Part shown: piece by piece, positions 17,536 to 25,429 of the stretch
How the letters are laid out: every line of letters begins with the position of its first letter
Numbering within the stretch: the first letter of the stretch is position 1
Virus record (IMG/VR): IMGVR_UViG_3300023243_000016
Location: 1 to 55,985 of that record
DNA: 55,985 bases
Direction: 5' to 3' (one strand)
Source: a virus
Notes under the pieces: generated by a model
The model's input: the letters and a program-made list of their open reading frames with translations, nothing else
Told to the model about the DNA's origin: nothing
The model's database searches: none
Translations under genes and position numbers: made by a program

Positions 17536-18428
17536 TAGACAAAATCCTCTAGGTCAATGTCTACGAACGCTTCTACCGTGTCAGTGTCCACGTCCTCATT
17601 CTTATGCATGTTCTCACTCCATGTATTGAGAATGTATACATTGTAGTTCTCAATCCATGCCATGAAACTAGCGAATGTTTCTTGTGACGCATTGTCCATG
17701 TCTAAGGTAGTACCCAAGTCGATGTCAGCTACAGGAATGTAGAAGCTGCTACCGTTTGGTAGTTTTACTTCCTTAGTGGTAGAAGTAATGTAGTGCTGCG
17801 GGGGTAGTCGGCGCATCTTGGTAAGCTTAGTAAACATCTCACCCATAGTCTTGAATGCGGTACGGTTATCAATCTCCCAGATGAATGGCGTAGTGTCTAC
17901 GTCAACAGGATTACCATTCTCATCTGTAGCGTTGACCATTTCTACTGTGCCGAACAATGCACGAACACGTTTGATAGACTTGATAAGGTCTTTCATTGTG
18001 TCCGGCAGTGCAGCCCAATCCTGAATGAACCCCGCAGGTTTACCGCAGTTAAAGCCACCATCGTTATCCTTCATGTCATTATTAAGATCGTTAGCCATGA
18101 CACTCTTTACGAAGCGGTTAGCTGTAGTGTCGTTACCCTTGATAAACTTCTTGTACATAAATCGTTGCAAGAAGGGGCGGATGGATACGGATTCGGCGTA
18201 CACAGTAGGCCCATCGGGAATCTCTAATTTGTATACACCCCCACCAATGACCTCTACGTTCTTCATCTTACCATTGATCTCTTGCTGACCCATGATAGGG
18301 GTGTGATGAATGCGTAGACGTGCAAGTGTACTTGACTTGTTAGTTTGCTTAGGTGCATCCGCCGCCATGCCCATTGCTTGAGCCATTGCTGCGAAGTTGT
18401 TAGTGTCGATTGTTGTAACTTGATTCAT
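17535..18428 (-). CDS. Putative single-stranded DNA-binding protein
   Basis: 297 residues. Begins with a flexible Ala/Met-rich stretch, then a mixed globular part with beta-rich segments (GGGVYKLEI, FYIPVADIDLG). It ends in an acidic tail (DVDTDTVEAFVDIDLEDFV) with aromatic residues, like the protein-docking tails of phage SSBs. Placed between the polymerase and the exonuclease. I see no canonical OB-fold signature, so the call rests on tail and position. Confidence 0.55.
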   Translation of the reverse strand: MNQVTTIDTNNFAAMAQAMGMAADAPKQTNKSSTLARLRIHHTPIMGQQEINGKMKNVEVIGGGVYKLEIPDGPTVYAESVSIRPFLQRFMYKKFIKGNDTTANRFVKSVMANDLNNDMKDNDGGFNCGKPAGFIQDWAALPDTMKDLIKSIKRVRALFGTVEMVNATDENGNPVDVDTTPFIWEIDNRTAFKTMGEMFTKLTKMRRLPPQHYITSTTKEVKLPNGSSFYIPVADIDLGTTLDMDNASQETFASFMAWIENYNVYILNTWSENMHKNEDVDTDTVEAFVDIDLEDFV

Positions 18429-18469
18429 ATGTAAGTCTCCTGTTTTTGAATAGTCGAAAGGTAGTTATA

Positions 18470-20512
18470 TCACGCTACGTCTTTTGTGTCAAGCCAGTTT
18501 GGCCCTATCTTCGCCTCTAATAATAGAGGGATGTTAAAGTCTATGTCCCATTTCTTATTGACAATGGGTATCAGCCTGTCGTTAGCTGCCTTGATTACCT
18601 GCAGTACTATGTCCTCCTCGTCTGGGTGTATGTCAATTACGATTGAGTCATGCACCGTGTTGACTACACAACTGTGTAGCTTGTTTGCTGTCAGTAGCTT
18701 ATCAATGTATATCAGAGATATAGGTACGATGTCAGCTGTTGCGAACGATTGAACAGGATAATTCTTTATCTGTGTGAAAAATGTCACACCTCCGAACCTC
18801 CGTCTTTGTACATCAGGGAATGAGAACTCACGTCCTGATGGTGTAGTGATCTTGCTGGTACTTAACGCTTCCTTTGCTAGTTCTGAATGCCACTTAGCGA
18901 TACCTGAGTACTTCTTGGTAAACTGTTGATAGTATGCAGCTTCTGCCTCTGACCTACCAAATCCACTGGCCCCATACAACGGAGCGAATGTGTGTGGCTT
19001 GGCTTCTTGACGTGACGTAGGTTGACCTGCATCTGATATAACTTTTGCTGTGTAAGCATGTACATCAAAGCCTGTAGTTACCTCGTCAATAGCAGTCATG
19101 TCTTGCGATAGGAATGCAGCGACACGAAATTCTAATTGAGCAAAGTCAGCCTCCATAATCTGACCGCCATGCCAACGGGATATGAATACCTTCTTGACAG
19201 GAAACGTACCACCACGTGGCATGTTCTGCATGTTGGGATCAGCACCCGACAAGCGGCCTGTACCAGTGCGGTGTTGCAGCAGACGAACGTGTAGCTTACC
19301 GTCAGTCTTAACGTGTGTTGCTATGCCCTCTACGAAGCTACTGAGGTACGTCTCTACGGCTGACAACCTACGTACATTCTGTAGGAATATCTCAGCTACC
19401 TTCATACCCTTGGATCGGGCAATGGCTTCAAGGAATACAAGGTTGTCTTTACCTGTACCAAAGCCATTGGCACTGATCCACTTAGAGTTAGGTGGTGTAA
19501 ACTGTAGACCTGCTATGGTACTAGAGTTAGTATAATAGAAACCGCCTCCAATACAAGTAGGACATTTATTAGTTCTAGCAAATGGTGTACCATCTTTCTT
19601 TACCTTTCTAACTTGACCACTACCAAAGCAATCCTTGCATTGATGTGCCTTCTGTTTGTATAGCCTCTCGCTGTATGCTTTAACGTTACGTCTGTATTCT
19701 GCATCGGGCATACGTTCATCAAACAAGTCTACCCACATCTTCTTATCGTGTGGCTTACGACTGTATATAATCCATGACAATTGCTCTGGGCTATTGAGGT
19801 TGATAGGTCTGTCACCCATAAGGTCACGTGCCTGTTCTTCTAATGCAATCATAAGTACGTTACGTTCTTGCTCGAACTCGTCACGTACCTCCATCAGTGC
19901 GTCCATGTCTACTTGAAAACCACGCTGATAGATACGTGCTAAGTGTATACATAATTGATTGGTCAACTGTATTGTTGGTATCAGTGACTTGCATTCCGCA
20001 TAGGATGTCTGCAAAACGTTATACAATTGTTGAGTAGCGTGTAGGTCATGGGATAGATACTCTGCCAATTCAGCATGAGGAATATCCCGTGTTGAATATC
20101 CATCTTTAAAGTACTCCTTTAATGTGTCCTGTTTCTTTGTGTCTAACTCGTACCGTTCAGCACATGCCTCAAGGGACAGTGGTTGTTTCTGTCCACGTTG
20201 TAGTACGTACTCGCCCAGCATAGTGTCGAACACTGCACCGTCATAGGTAAAGCCTGACTCCCACAACCATAGTAGGTCATGCGGTGCGTTGTGTGCTACA
20301 AGTAGATGGGCAGCGTCCAGTGCGTCTTGTACTATATGCCGCCCATCTGTGGTAGGTTGTTGCTCTGCGTGATCAAACGTTACAATTGTTTCATTCATGT
20401 GATCATCTAGCATACCTACCATAACTAATGTATTCTCTGGCTCGAATGGATCAAGGTGTAACTTACCATTTCGCTTGACTGTTGTGTTTTCTACGTCGAG
20501 GGTTAGTATCAT
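18470..20512 (-). CDS. Family A DNA polymerase with inserted DnaJ-type zinc finger
   Basis: 680 residues; replicates the phage genome. The N-terminal 3'-5' exonuclease has D6/E8 (LDVENT), D79 (HNAPHDLL) and D156 (LSHDLHAT). Residues 292-320 hold CKDCFGSG ... CPTCIGGG, a zinc-binding pair from the central DnaJ domain set between exonuclease and polymerase. Polymerase motif A has D456 (EADFAQLEFR); motif B R501, K505, F509, Y513; motif C H621-D622 (VHDSIVID). This architecture was described for SAR116 phage HMO-2011 and marks its group. No trace of an intein or frameshift. Confidence 0.95.
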   Translation of the reverse strand: MILTLDVENTTVKRNGKLHLDPFEPENTLVMVGMLDDHMNETIVTFDHAEQQPTTDGRHIVQDALDAAHLLVAHNAPHDLLWLWESGFTYDGAVFDTMLGEYVLQRGQKQPLSLEACAERYELDTKKQDTLKEYFKDGYSTRDIPHAELAEYLSHDLHATQQLYNVLQTSYAECKSLIPTIQLTNQLCIHLARIYQRGFQVDMDALMEVRDEFEQERNVLMIALEEQARDLMGDRPINLNSPEQLSWIIYSRKPHDKKMWVDLFDERMPDAEYRRNVKAYSERLYKQKAHQCKDCFGSGQVRKVKKDGTPFARTNKCPTCIGGGFYYTNSSTIAGLQFTPPNSKWISANGFGTGKDNLVFLEAIARSKGMKVAEIFLQNVRRLSAVETYLSSFVEGIATHVKTDGKLHVRLLQHRTGTGRLSGADPNMQNMPRGGTFPVKKVFISRWHGGQIMEADFAQLEFRVAAFLSQDMTAIDEVTTGFDVHAYTAKVISDAGQPTSRQEAKPHTFAPLYGASGFGRSEAEAAYYQQFTKKYSGIAKWHSELAKEALSTSKITTPSGREFSFPDVQRRRFGGVTFFTQIKNYPVQSFATADIVPISLIYIDKLLTANKLHSCVVNTVHDSIVIDIHPDEEDIVLQVIKAANDRLIPIVNKKWDIDFNIPLLLEAKIGPNWLDTKDVA

Positions 20513-20520
20513 TGTGTCTC

Positions 20521-20715
20521 CTATACTGCTATGTCATCTTGCCAGTGTGCCCAGTCATCAAATATATCAACATTATAAGCTTCGTCAAGGTCTTTCTGAA
20601 ACTTTTTATCGTTACCTGCCATAGCTATTGCATCAAGGGCTTCTTTAAATGACACATCATGTTCTTTCATGGCATCAATTAACATGCCTACACCTCTGTT
20701 GTTTTGATCCGTCAT
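20521..20715 (-). CDS. Small hypothetical acidic protein, 64 aa
   Basis: MTDQNNRGVGMLIDAMKEHD start and an acidic, Trp-containing end (DIFDDWAHWQDDIAV). ATG overlaps the previous stop (ATGA) and the stop lies 8 bases before the polymerase ATG, so it is translated with the polymerase. Function unknown. Confidence 0.6.
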   Translation of the reverse strand: MTDQNNRGVGMLIDAMKEHDVSFKEALDAIAMAGNDKKFQKDLDEAYNVDIFDDWAHWQDDIAV

Positions 20716-20882
20716 TGATCACTTCCTGACTTGTCCCACGCAGCGTCTAACCCAGCCTGAACTAAGGATACAAAACCTACATTAAAGATAGCTTTGTATG
20801 TTTCTGGGTCACACTCTAGTTTCAGCGTAGCACTACCATCTTCATGTTCATCAATTTCTGTTATTTTAATTATATCATTCAT
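20712..20882 (-). CDS. Small conserved protein, 56 aa, with HEDGSAT motif
   Basis: MNDIIKITEID, then EHEDGSATLKLECD, then a helical end with FNVGFVSLVQAGLDAAW. The HEDGSAT strand followed by a helix is shared with the 99-residue protein at 21740-22039, suggesting two copies of one fold in this genome. Overlaps its neighbours on both sides (8 and 4 bases). Confidence 0.7.
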   Translation of the reverse strand: MNDIIKITEIDEHEDGSATLKLECDPETYKAIFNVGFVSLVQAGLDAAWDKSGSDQ

Positions 20883-21030
20883 CTACTATCCCCTTGTTGT
20901 GTTTACGAAACCTTTTGTTGTAGGCTTTTTTAATCCTCTTCAACTGACCAGCTTTCCACAGGTAAAACTTACGTGCTTTAGTGAGGCCATCATATTCATC
21001 GCCACCCTTCATGGGAATACGTTTAGTCAT
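20875..21030 (-). CDS. Small basic protein, 51 aa
   Basis: MTKRIPMKGGDEYDGLTKARKFY ... RIKKAYNKRFRKHNKG; over a quarter Lys/Arg. AGGAGATG precedes the ATG. Highly basic, so likely nucleic-acid binding. I recall similar short proteins (MKGGDEYD start) next to replication genes in marine podoviruses; no known function. Confidence 0.65.
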   Translation of the reverse strand: MTKRIPMKGGDEYDGLTKARKFYLWKAGQLKRIKKAYNKRFRKHNKGIVDE

Positions 21031-21102
21031 TTATCATCTCCTATTGCTACTGGGGTGTTAGTAATAGCAAGTACTGCCCCTTAACTAATACAGTGATGTT
21101 GT

Positions 21103-21345
21103 TTACTCATCATAGTTCTCCTCAAATCCATAGAAGTTCATCACACGGGTGATTGCTATTACATCACCTGATAGCTCCTCATAGTCTTGCATTTGTGGTT
21201 CTGACAGCTTCTGCATGTTATCCAGACGTGCAATCTCTTCAAGATACATGTCCCGTGTACCCTTGAGACGTACCTTAACGACAGCATCTGCAAAGTCATA
21301 CATCGTGTCGCTACCTTCAAGCTCTTTGTAGATTTCACTCAGCAT
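21103..21345 (-). CDS. Small helical protein, 80 aa
   Basis: Acidic, helical: LSEIYKELEGSDTMYDFADAVVKVRLKG, then LEEIARLDNMQKLSEPQMQDYEELS. Overlaps the upstream Cys-rich gene by 7 bases. A 72-base gap without a gene separates it from the next gene. No family recognised. Confidence 0.55.
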   Translation of the reverse strand: MLSEIYKELEGSDTMYDFADAVVKVRLKGTRDMYLEEIARLDNMQKLSEPQMQDYEELSGDVIAITRVMNFYGFEENYDE

Positions 21346-21536
21346 CTTTTAGTTTCCCCTTTAATGTAATCCTCACAATCCCATGAGAAGTCACTCATAG
21401 CGATAGGTGCATTGTCTGGATCGTGGTCCCACCAAAGGCGAGAGCCTTCACGTTCAGCCTCACCGAAGTGGCGGGTGCAGGCTGTGTTAGTGCAGTCTGA
21501 CGCACAGAAGGTTTTATCTTTATAGCATAGTGCCAT
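21339..21536 (-). CDS. Small Cys-rich, probably zinc-binding protein
   Basis: 65 residues with CYKDKTFCASDCTNTACTRHF near the start: four cysteines spaced for a metal knuckle. More cysteines follow (DCEDYIKGETKRC), with the aromatic stretch LWWDHDPDNAPIAMSDFSWDC between. Widespread type in phages; binding partner unknown. Confidence 0.65.
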   Translation of the reverse strand: MALCYKDKTFCASDCTNTACTRHFGEAEREGSRLWWDHDPDNAPIAMSDFSWDCEDYIKGETKRC

Positions 21537-21747
21537 TTGTTTGTTCCTTTGTTTTCTTCAGTTCAGCTTGATAAGCAGCATAAGCAGCATCAGCATAAGC
21601 AGCAGCATCAGCAGCATAAGCAGCATCACGTTTAGCAGCAGCATCAGCAGCATAAGCAGCATCAGCAGCAGCATCACGTTTAGCATCAGCAGCATAAGCA
21701 GCAGCATAAGCTGCCCTTAGTTCTTCTCCTTTAGTCATGTTAGTCAT
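21520..21747 (-). CDS. Alanine-rich low-complexity helical protein
   Basis: 75 residues from the ATG preceded by GAGGAGAAACAGA. Residues 11-56 are almost only Ala, Tyr, Asp, Lys and Arg in units such as AAYAADA and AAKRDAA, coded by a degenerate GCT/TAT/GAT triplet repeat (21569-21712). The ends are ordinary (MTNMTKGEELR; YQAELKKTKEQ). It would form one long Ala-rich helix. Triplet repeats of this kind readily gain or lose units. Confidence 0.6.
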   Translation of the reverse strand: MTNMTKGEELRAAYAAAYAADAKRDAAADAAYAADAAAKRDAAYAADAAAYADAAYAAYQAELKKTKEQTNGTML

Positions 21748-22039
21748 TCTGTTTCTCCTCTGCAATCTTATTGAGCATATCAAAAGCCTCACCTACACTG
21801 ATTTCTGCTACAGCACACATCAACACTAGCCTGATACCATCTTCTACAAACATCTCTCTGGTGTCATAGCTCATGTCAAACGTGTAGGTAGCTGAACCAT
21901 CCTCATGTTCTACTACTTTCTCTACATCGAAGTAATACCCTTTGTTATTCGTTGGTTCCTTGTGTTCAGTCATCGCAGCACAACCATCACCTGACGGGTA
22001 ATCCAAAGGTTCTCTGCAGGAAGGGCATAGATCAGTCAT
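21740..22039 (-). CDS. CPxC zinc-knuckle plus HEDGSAT-domain protein
   Basis: 99 residues. Starts MTDLCPSCREPLDYPSGDGC, a possible two- or three-cysteine zinc site, then VVEHEDGSATYTFDMSYDTREM and a helix (FVEDGIRLVLMCAVAEISVGE). The second part resembles the protein at 20712. AAAGGAGAAACAGA precedes the ATG; the same 17 bases GGAGAAACAGAATGACT also start the next gene. Confidence 0.6.
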   Translation of the reverse strand: MTDLCPSCREPLDYPSGDGCAAMTEHKEPTNNKGYYFDVEKVVEHEDGSATYTFDMSYDTREMFVEDGIRLVLMCAVAEISVGEAFDMLNKIAEEKQND

Positions 22040-22066
22040 TCTGTTTCTCCTTTAATATAAATCTCA

Positions 22067-22231
22067 TTAGTCATCTTGTTCAACCGATAGGTATTGGTCT
22101 GCGTCTATAGTGTAGCTACACCCCCTCAAGAAGTACGTAAAGTATTGCAACACCTCCTGCATGTCCATGTTGTCAGCATTAAACTCTAGAGTAATTGTGC
22201 AGCCACCGGGGTCTGTGTTAGTGAACTTCAT
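22067..22231 (-). CDS. Small hypothetical protein, 54 aa
   Basis: MKFTNTDPGGCTITLEFNADNM start one base after the ThyX stop; a longer reading from 22243 or 22249 would run back into thyX without a spaced ribosome site. One alpha/beta unit with an aromatic core (EVLQYFTYFLRGCSYTI). Unknown function. Confidence 0.6.
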   Translation of the reverse strand: MKFTNTDPGGCTITLEFNADNMDMQEVLQYFTYFLRGCSYTIDADQYLSVEQDD

Positions 22232-22232
22232 A

Positions 22233-22907
22233 TCAGTAAGCATCCTCAATCAATGCTATCCACGACACAGGGAATAGCTTTTCCATTTGAAAGTATATGT
22301 CCCAAGCTACCTCTTGTGTCTCTGCCTGTGTGTCAGTGGCACACCTTAGCTTACACATATCAGCAAAGGCATCAAGGCTACCTGACCAGTACCACTCAGT
22401 CATGGTGGACTGTGGTAATACCATACGTGCTTGCTCAGGACATACACCCGCCTCAAGTAATGTTTCGTACTCATAGAGGGCGGACTTGTTAAACTCATGT
22501 GGCACTAAGTAAGGAACTTTAACTTCACCTGAACTACCTTGTTTTATATCATCAGCCCTACCACGCCATACATCAGGTGTGTAAAACTCAGGCTCATCAT
22601 CGACATACCTACGGCTGATCTCATTCCAACGCAGAAATTTATGCTTGACTAACTGTCGTGCTACAAAGCATGGAGCCTTGACATGGAAGGATGCAAAGCA
22701 GTGACCGAATGGACTATAATGGCTATGATTGGCTAGGTATTGGATTAGCTTTACGTCACGGCTTGATAGTGACTCTTCTGTCGCTTCACCTGAGTGGAAA
22801 CCTTTTGTTAAGGTAACGTACTCAGATTTCTTACCAAAGCTAACACGTGCTGCATTAACTACAGTAAGGTCAGTACCCATGTGGTCTATGTATGTTGCGT
22901 TAATCAA
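22233..22907 (-). CDS. thyX: Flavin-dependent thymidylate synthase ThyX
   Basis: 224 residues. Makes dTMP from dUMP using FAD and methylene-tetrahydrofolate. The ThyX signature is present at 88-101 as KHKFLRWNEISRRY, where the usual RHR is KHK and the first Ser of the motif is Arg. SPFGH (65-69) and RMVLPQ are also family features. The conservative Lys changes occur in other phage ThyX proteins as far as I recall. Works with the RNR upstream in supplying dNTPs. Its ATG overlaps the preceding GIY-YIG gene by 8 bases. Confidence 0.92.
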   Translation of the reverse strand: MINATYIDHMGTDLTVVNAARVSFGKKSEYVTLTKGFHSGEATEESLSSRDVKLIQYLANHSHYSPFGHCFASFHVKAPCFVARQLVKHKFLRWNEISRRYVDDEPEFYTPDVWRGRADDIKQGSSGEVKVPYLVPHEFNKSALYEYETLLEAGVCPEQARMVLPQSTMTEWYWSGSLDAFADMCKLRCATDTQAETQEVAWDIYFQMEKLFPVSWIALIEDAY

Positions 22908-23247
22908 TTGTCACCTCCTTTAGTACATCTTTTGCCTGTTGTTCGGTAAGCTTAAACCATTCACCGTTATCAACCTTGTTCCAAGGTGTGCTGGTAATCC
23001 TTGCCGCAATCAAATGTGCCTTACGCTCCGCTGCATTAACATCATCAAAGTGTACAGAGTGTACAATCCAATAGTCACGAAGTGGTGAGCTTGTCTGATA
23101 GCTACGTAGCCTGTCGTTTGCATCAATAGCCCTGCCTATCTTAACCCATTCGGGCCATGCCTTATTTGTAATTACGTAAACATACCCAGCTTGTACGTCC
23201 TCTTCTGCCATCTCAGCAAAGGCAGCTATGTCTTCGTATGAAATCAC
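22900..23247 (-). CDS. GIY-YIG (T5orf172-like) nuclease
   Basis: 115 residues. GYVYVITN (21-28) and WVKIGRA (34-40) form the GIY-YIG core, followed by DRLRSYQTSSP and AAERKAHLI, which supplies the catalytic Glu. This matches the T5orf172/MUG113 branch. Such proteins may be free homing nucleases or act in DNA repair or host DNA damage. It sits between thyX and a membrane protein with short overlaps, and interrupts no gene, so a recent homing insertion is not apparent. Confidence 0.8.
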   Translation of the reverse strand: MISYEDIAAFAEMAEEDVQAGYVYVITNKAWPEWVKIGRAIDANDRLRSYQTSSPLRDYWIVHSVHFDDVNAAERKAHLIAARITSTPWNKVDNGEWFKLTEQQAKDVLKEVTID

Positions 23248-23447
23248 TGTATTGCCTCCTCAATTTCAGATACATCTTCCTCCAATTCTGTGAAGGCGTC
23301 TGCTAATTCGTTGTGTTTGTCTATTAATTCAATCATGCCCTCCCTAAATCTTTCTATAGTTTTTTTCTGAAGGTGTTGCTCCCAAAGTAACACAGCTACT
23401 GACGCAAGTAAACCAAATTGTATTAGGTCAGCTACTTCTATTAACAT
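23244..23447 (-). CDS. Small membrane-anchored coiled-coil protein
   Basis: 67 residues: one N-terminal membrane segment (LIQFGLLASVAVLLW, about 8-22) then a coiled coil (MIELIDKHNELADAFTELEEDVSEIEEAI). Overlaps the helicase end by 7 bases and the nuclease start by 4. A membrane tether inside a replication operon could position replication or block superinfection; unproven. Confidence 0.65.
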   Translation of the reverse strand: MLIEVADLIQFGLLASVAVLLWEQHLQKKTIERFREGMIELIDKHNELADAFTELEEDVSEIEEAIQ

Positions 23448-24664
23448 ACGTACCTCGCAATCTTGTACTCAAGGTCGGTGTGTACAATACCGTGCCAACC
23501 TGACAGTTTGTTCTTGACCACGTTGATGTGACGTTGGTTGTCTTCTTCTTCCTGTCCCTCTACCGTAGGGTTCTTAGAGATCATAATCATAAGGTCAGCT
23601 TCTGCTGCCTTACCTGTACGTGATCCCTCCATCATTGCTTGGTTCAGTACAACCTTACCCTCTGCTTCCGCAGATAACTGTGACATATAGAACACAGCGC
23701 AGTCTTGTTGCTTAGCAATCTGTCGTGCATGTATAGCGTTAGCCTTCAGTGATTCATCAGGTCGTGAGAAGCCAGCCATACGTGAGAACTTGTCACCCAT
23801 GTCAAGGATAACAATGTCAGGTTTGTATGACTTGCATACTGACTCAACCCAATTCATGTCACGTCCCGTTGCGTCCTTGAACATGATGTTCGGTCTGATC
23901 TTAGCAAAGATTTCCATAGCCTTCTGCTTCTGCTTAACAATCTCGTGCTTATCCATCCCAGTTGCGGCAGTTATATACCTGTGAGCGACACGGTGGTAGC
24001 CTTCCTCGTTACATAGTACAACTACCTTAGCACCTTGCCATGCAAAGCCACCCGGCCCAGCCACCAGTGAGGCATGGAAGGATGTCTTGCCAGTGTTAGG
24101 CCGTGCACCTACCTCAATCAAGTGACCAGCGTTGATGCCTTCAACCTTACGTGTCAACGTAGGTATGTTGAATGTCCACTGTGACTCAAGGTCTGTCATT
24201 GCAATGATGGTGTCGAGGTCAATGTCTTCCCACTCAATACGTAGGTTAGGTGTAAAGTCATCGCCGTATTGCTCAAGCATCTGACGTAATGGCTCAAGGC
24301 TGGTCTTGTCACCATTTACATAGTCGAACCCAAGGTTGGCAATGTCTTCGCCTACTACCTGTTGGAACAGCTTAGACAGCACCTCCTGCGCAATGTCACT
24401 GCCCATCGGGGCTTCTTTAGTTACTTGAAGAAACAGGTGGCTGTACGCCTGTCTCTGTGCCGTAGTGAGGGTAGGGTTGTTAGCCATGAACAACGCCTCA
24501 ATCTCTGCTGGTGTTACGGTACGTTCGTAACGATCCATAGCTGAGTCGATAGACTGCTTGATCTTACGCACATCCTTACTAAACAAACGATCAGGGCAAC
24601 GTGAGCCACGATGTTCGTCATAAAATTCTTTGTCCATCAAGCTACGAATGAGTGATAGTTCCAT
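23441..24664 (-). CDS. DnaB-like replicative helicase
   Basis: 407 residues; unwinds DNA ahead of the polymerase. RecA-fold ATPase with Walker A GARPNTGKTS (186-195), Walker B DIVILD (283-288) and a DnaB-type motif around YMSQLSAEAEGK and EGSRTGKAAEADL. The 180-residue N-terminal part is helical and lacks a primase zinc finger, so primase is supplied by the neighbouring gene rather than as a T7 gp4-like fusion. Starts 3 bases after the primase gene. Confidence 0.92.
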   Translation of the reverse strand: MELSLIRSLMDKEFYDEHRGSRCPDRLFSKDVRKIKQSIDSAMDRYERTVTPAEIEALFMANNPTLTTAQRQAYSHLFLQVTKEAPMGSDIAQEVLSKLFQQVVGEDIANLGFDYVNGDKTSLEPLRQMLEQYGDDFTPNLRIEWEDIDLDTIIAMTDLESQWTFNIPTLTRKVEGINAGHLIEVGARPNTGKTSFHASLVAGPGGFAWQGAKVVVLCNEEGYHRVAHRYITAATGMDKHEIVKQKQKAMEIFAKIRPNIMFKDATGRDMNWVESVCKSYKPDIVILDMGDKFSRMAGFSRPDESLKANAIHARQIAKQQDCAVFYMSQLSAEAEGKVVLNQAMMEGSRTGKAAEADLMIMISKNPTVEGQEEEDNQRHINVVKNKLSGWHGIVHTDLEYKIARYVC

Positions 24665-24667
24665 GTG

Positions 24668-25429
24668 TTAGTCTCCTAGTGTTGAAAGGTTTGCCATGTC
24701 GGATGGCTGTCGGTATTTTAGGTCATCGTCTAGTCGTAGTACCTTGATGTTGGCAACGTGGCTACGTAATTCCTTAGCAAATTGCAGTGTCTTGGGTAAA
24801 GCATCGGGGTCTAATGCAATTATAGCTGATGAGAACTGCGACAAGTACTGTTTGTGTCCATTAGATAGGGACGTACCTAACAATGCTACCCCGACATATA
24901 AATCACTACCTACAACGGCAGCACTTATGCAGTCCTCAACAACTACAGCAGTTTTACCACGTCCGAAAGCGTATGGCAATACACTCTTACCATATCTTTT
25001 CCACTTAGGTATACGATTACCCAGTGATCTGCCCGTGGCATCTACTGTAACTCCACCGTGTACAACAGGGAACACCACACGATGTTCCTTCACGTCATAC
25101 AATAGCCCTAAGTCTTGCGCATCTAACTGCCATTGGTCACAGAAGGATGCAATCTTTTTGTAGTCTCTTACAAACCATTCAGGTCTGCTGAATGTTACAG
25201 CATGTGTCTCTTCTGCAACATGTCCTAATGACTTACGTATGTCATCAGCAGTCAGTGATGTACGTGTACCACCACCAGCAGTGCAGCTTGCTTTATAACA
25301 ATTCCATACGATGGAACCCATGTTATTTGTAACAGTAAAAGTGTTCTTAGTATTACATACAGGACAGGACATGCGTCTTGTCTCACCATTAACAAGTGAT
25401 AGATCATTTATAATACTAAGTATATTCAT
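24668..25429 (-). CDS. DNA primase (zinc finger and TOPRIM)
   Basis: 253 residues. Zinc-binding C22-x2-C25 and C44-x4-C49, then a TOPRIM domain with E165 (VVVEDCISA) and D207-x-D209 (ALDPDA). Corresponds to the primase half of T7 gp4, here a free protein upstream of the helicase. Makes RNA primers for lagging-strand synthesis. Shares one base with the recombinase stop. Confidence 0.9.
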   Translation of the reverse strand: MNILSIINDLSLVNGETRRMSCPVCNTKNTFTVTNNMGSIVWNCYKASCTAGGGTRTSLTADDIRKSLGHVAEETHAVTFSRPEWFVRDYKKIASFCDQWQLDAQDLGLLYDVKEHRVVFPVVHGGVTVDATGRSLGNRIPKWKRYGKSVLPYAFGRGKTAVVVEDCISAAVVGSDLYVGVALLGTSLSNGHKQYLSQFSSAIIALDPDALPKTLQFAKELRSHVANIKVLRLDDDLKYRQPSDMANLSTLGD

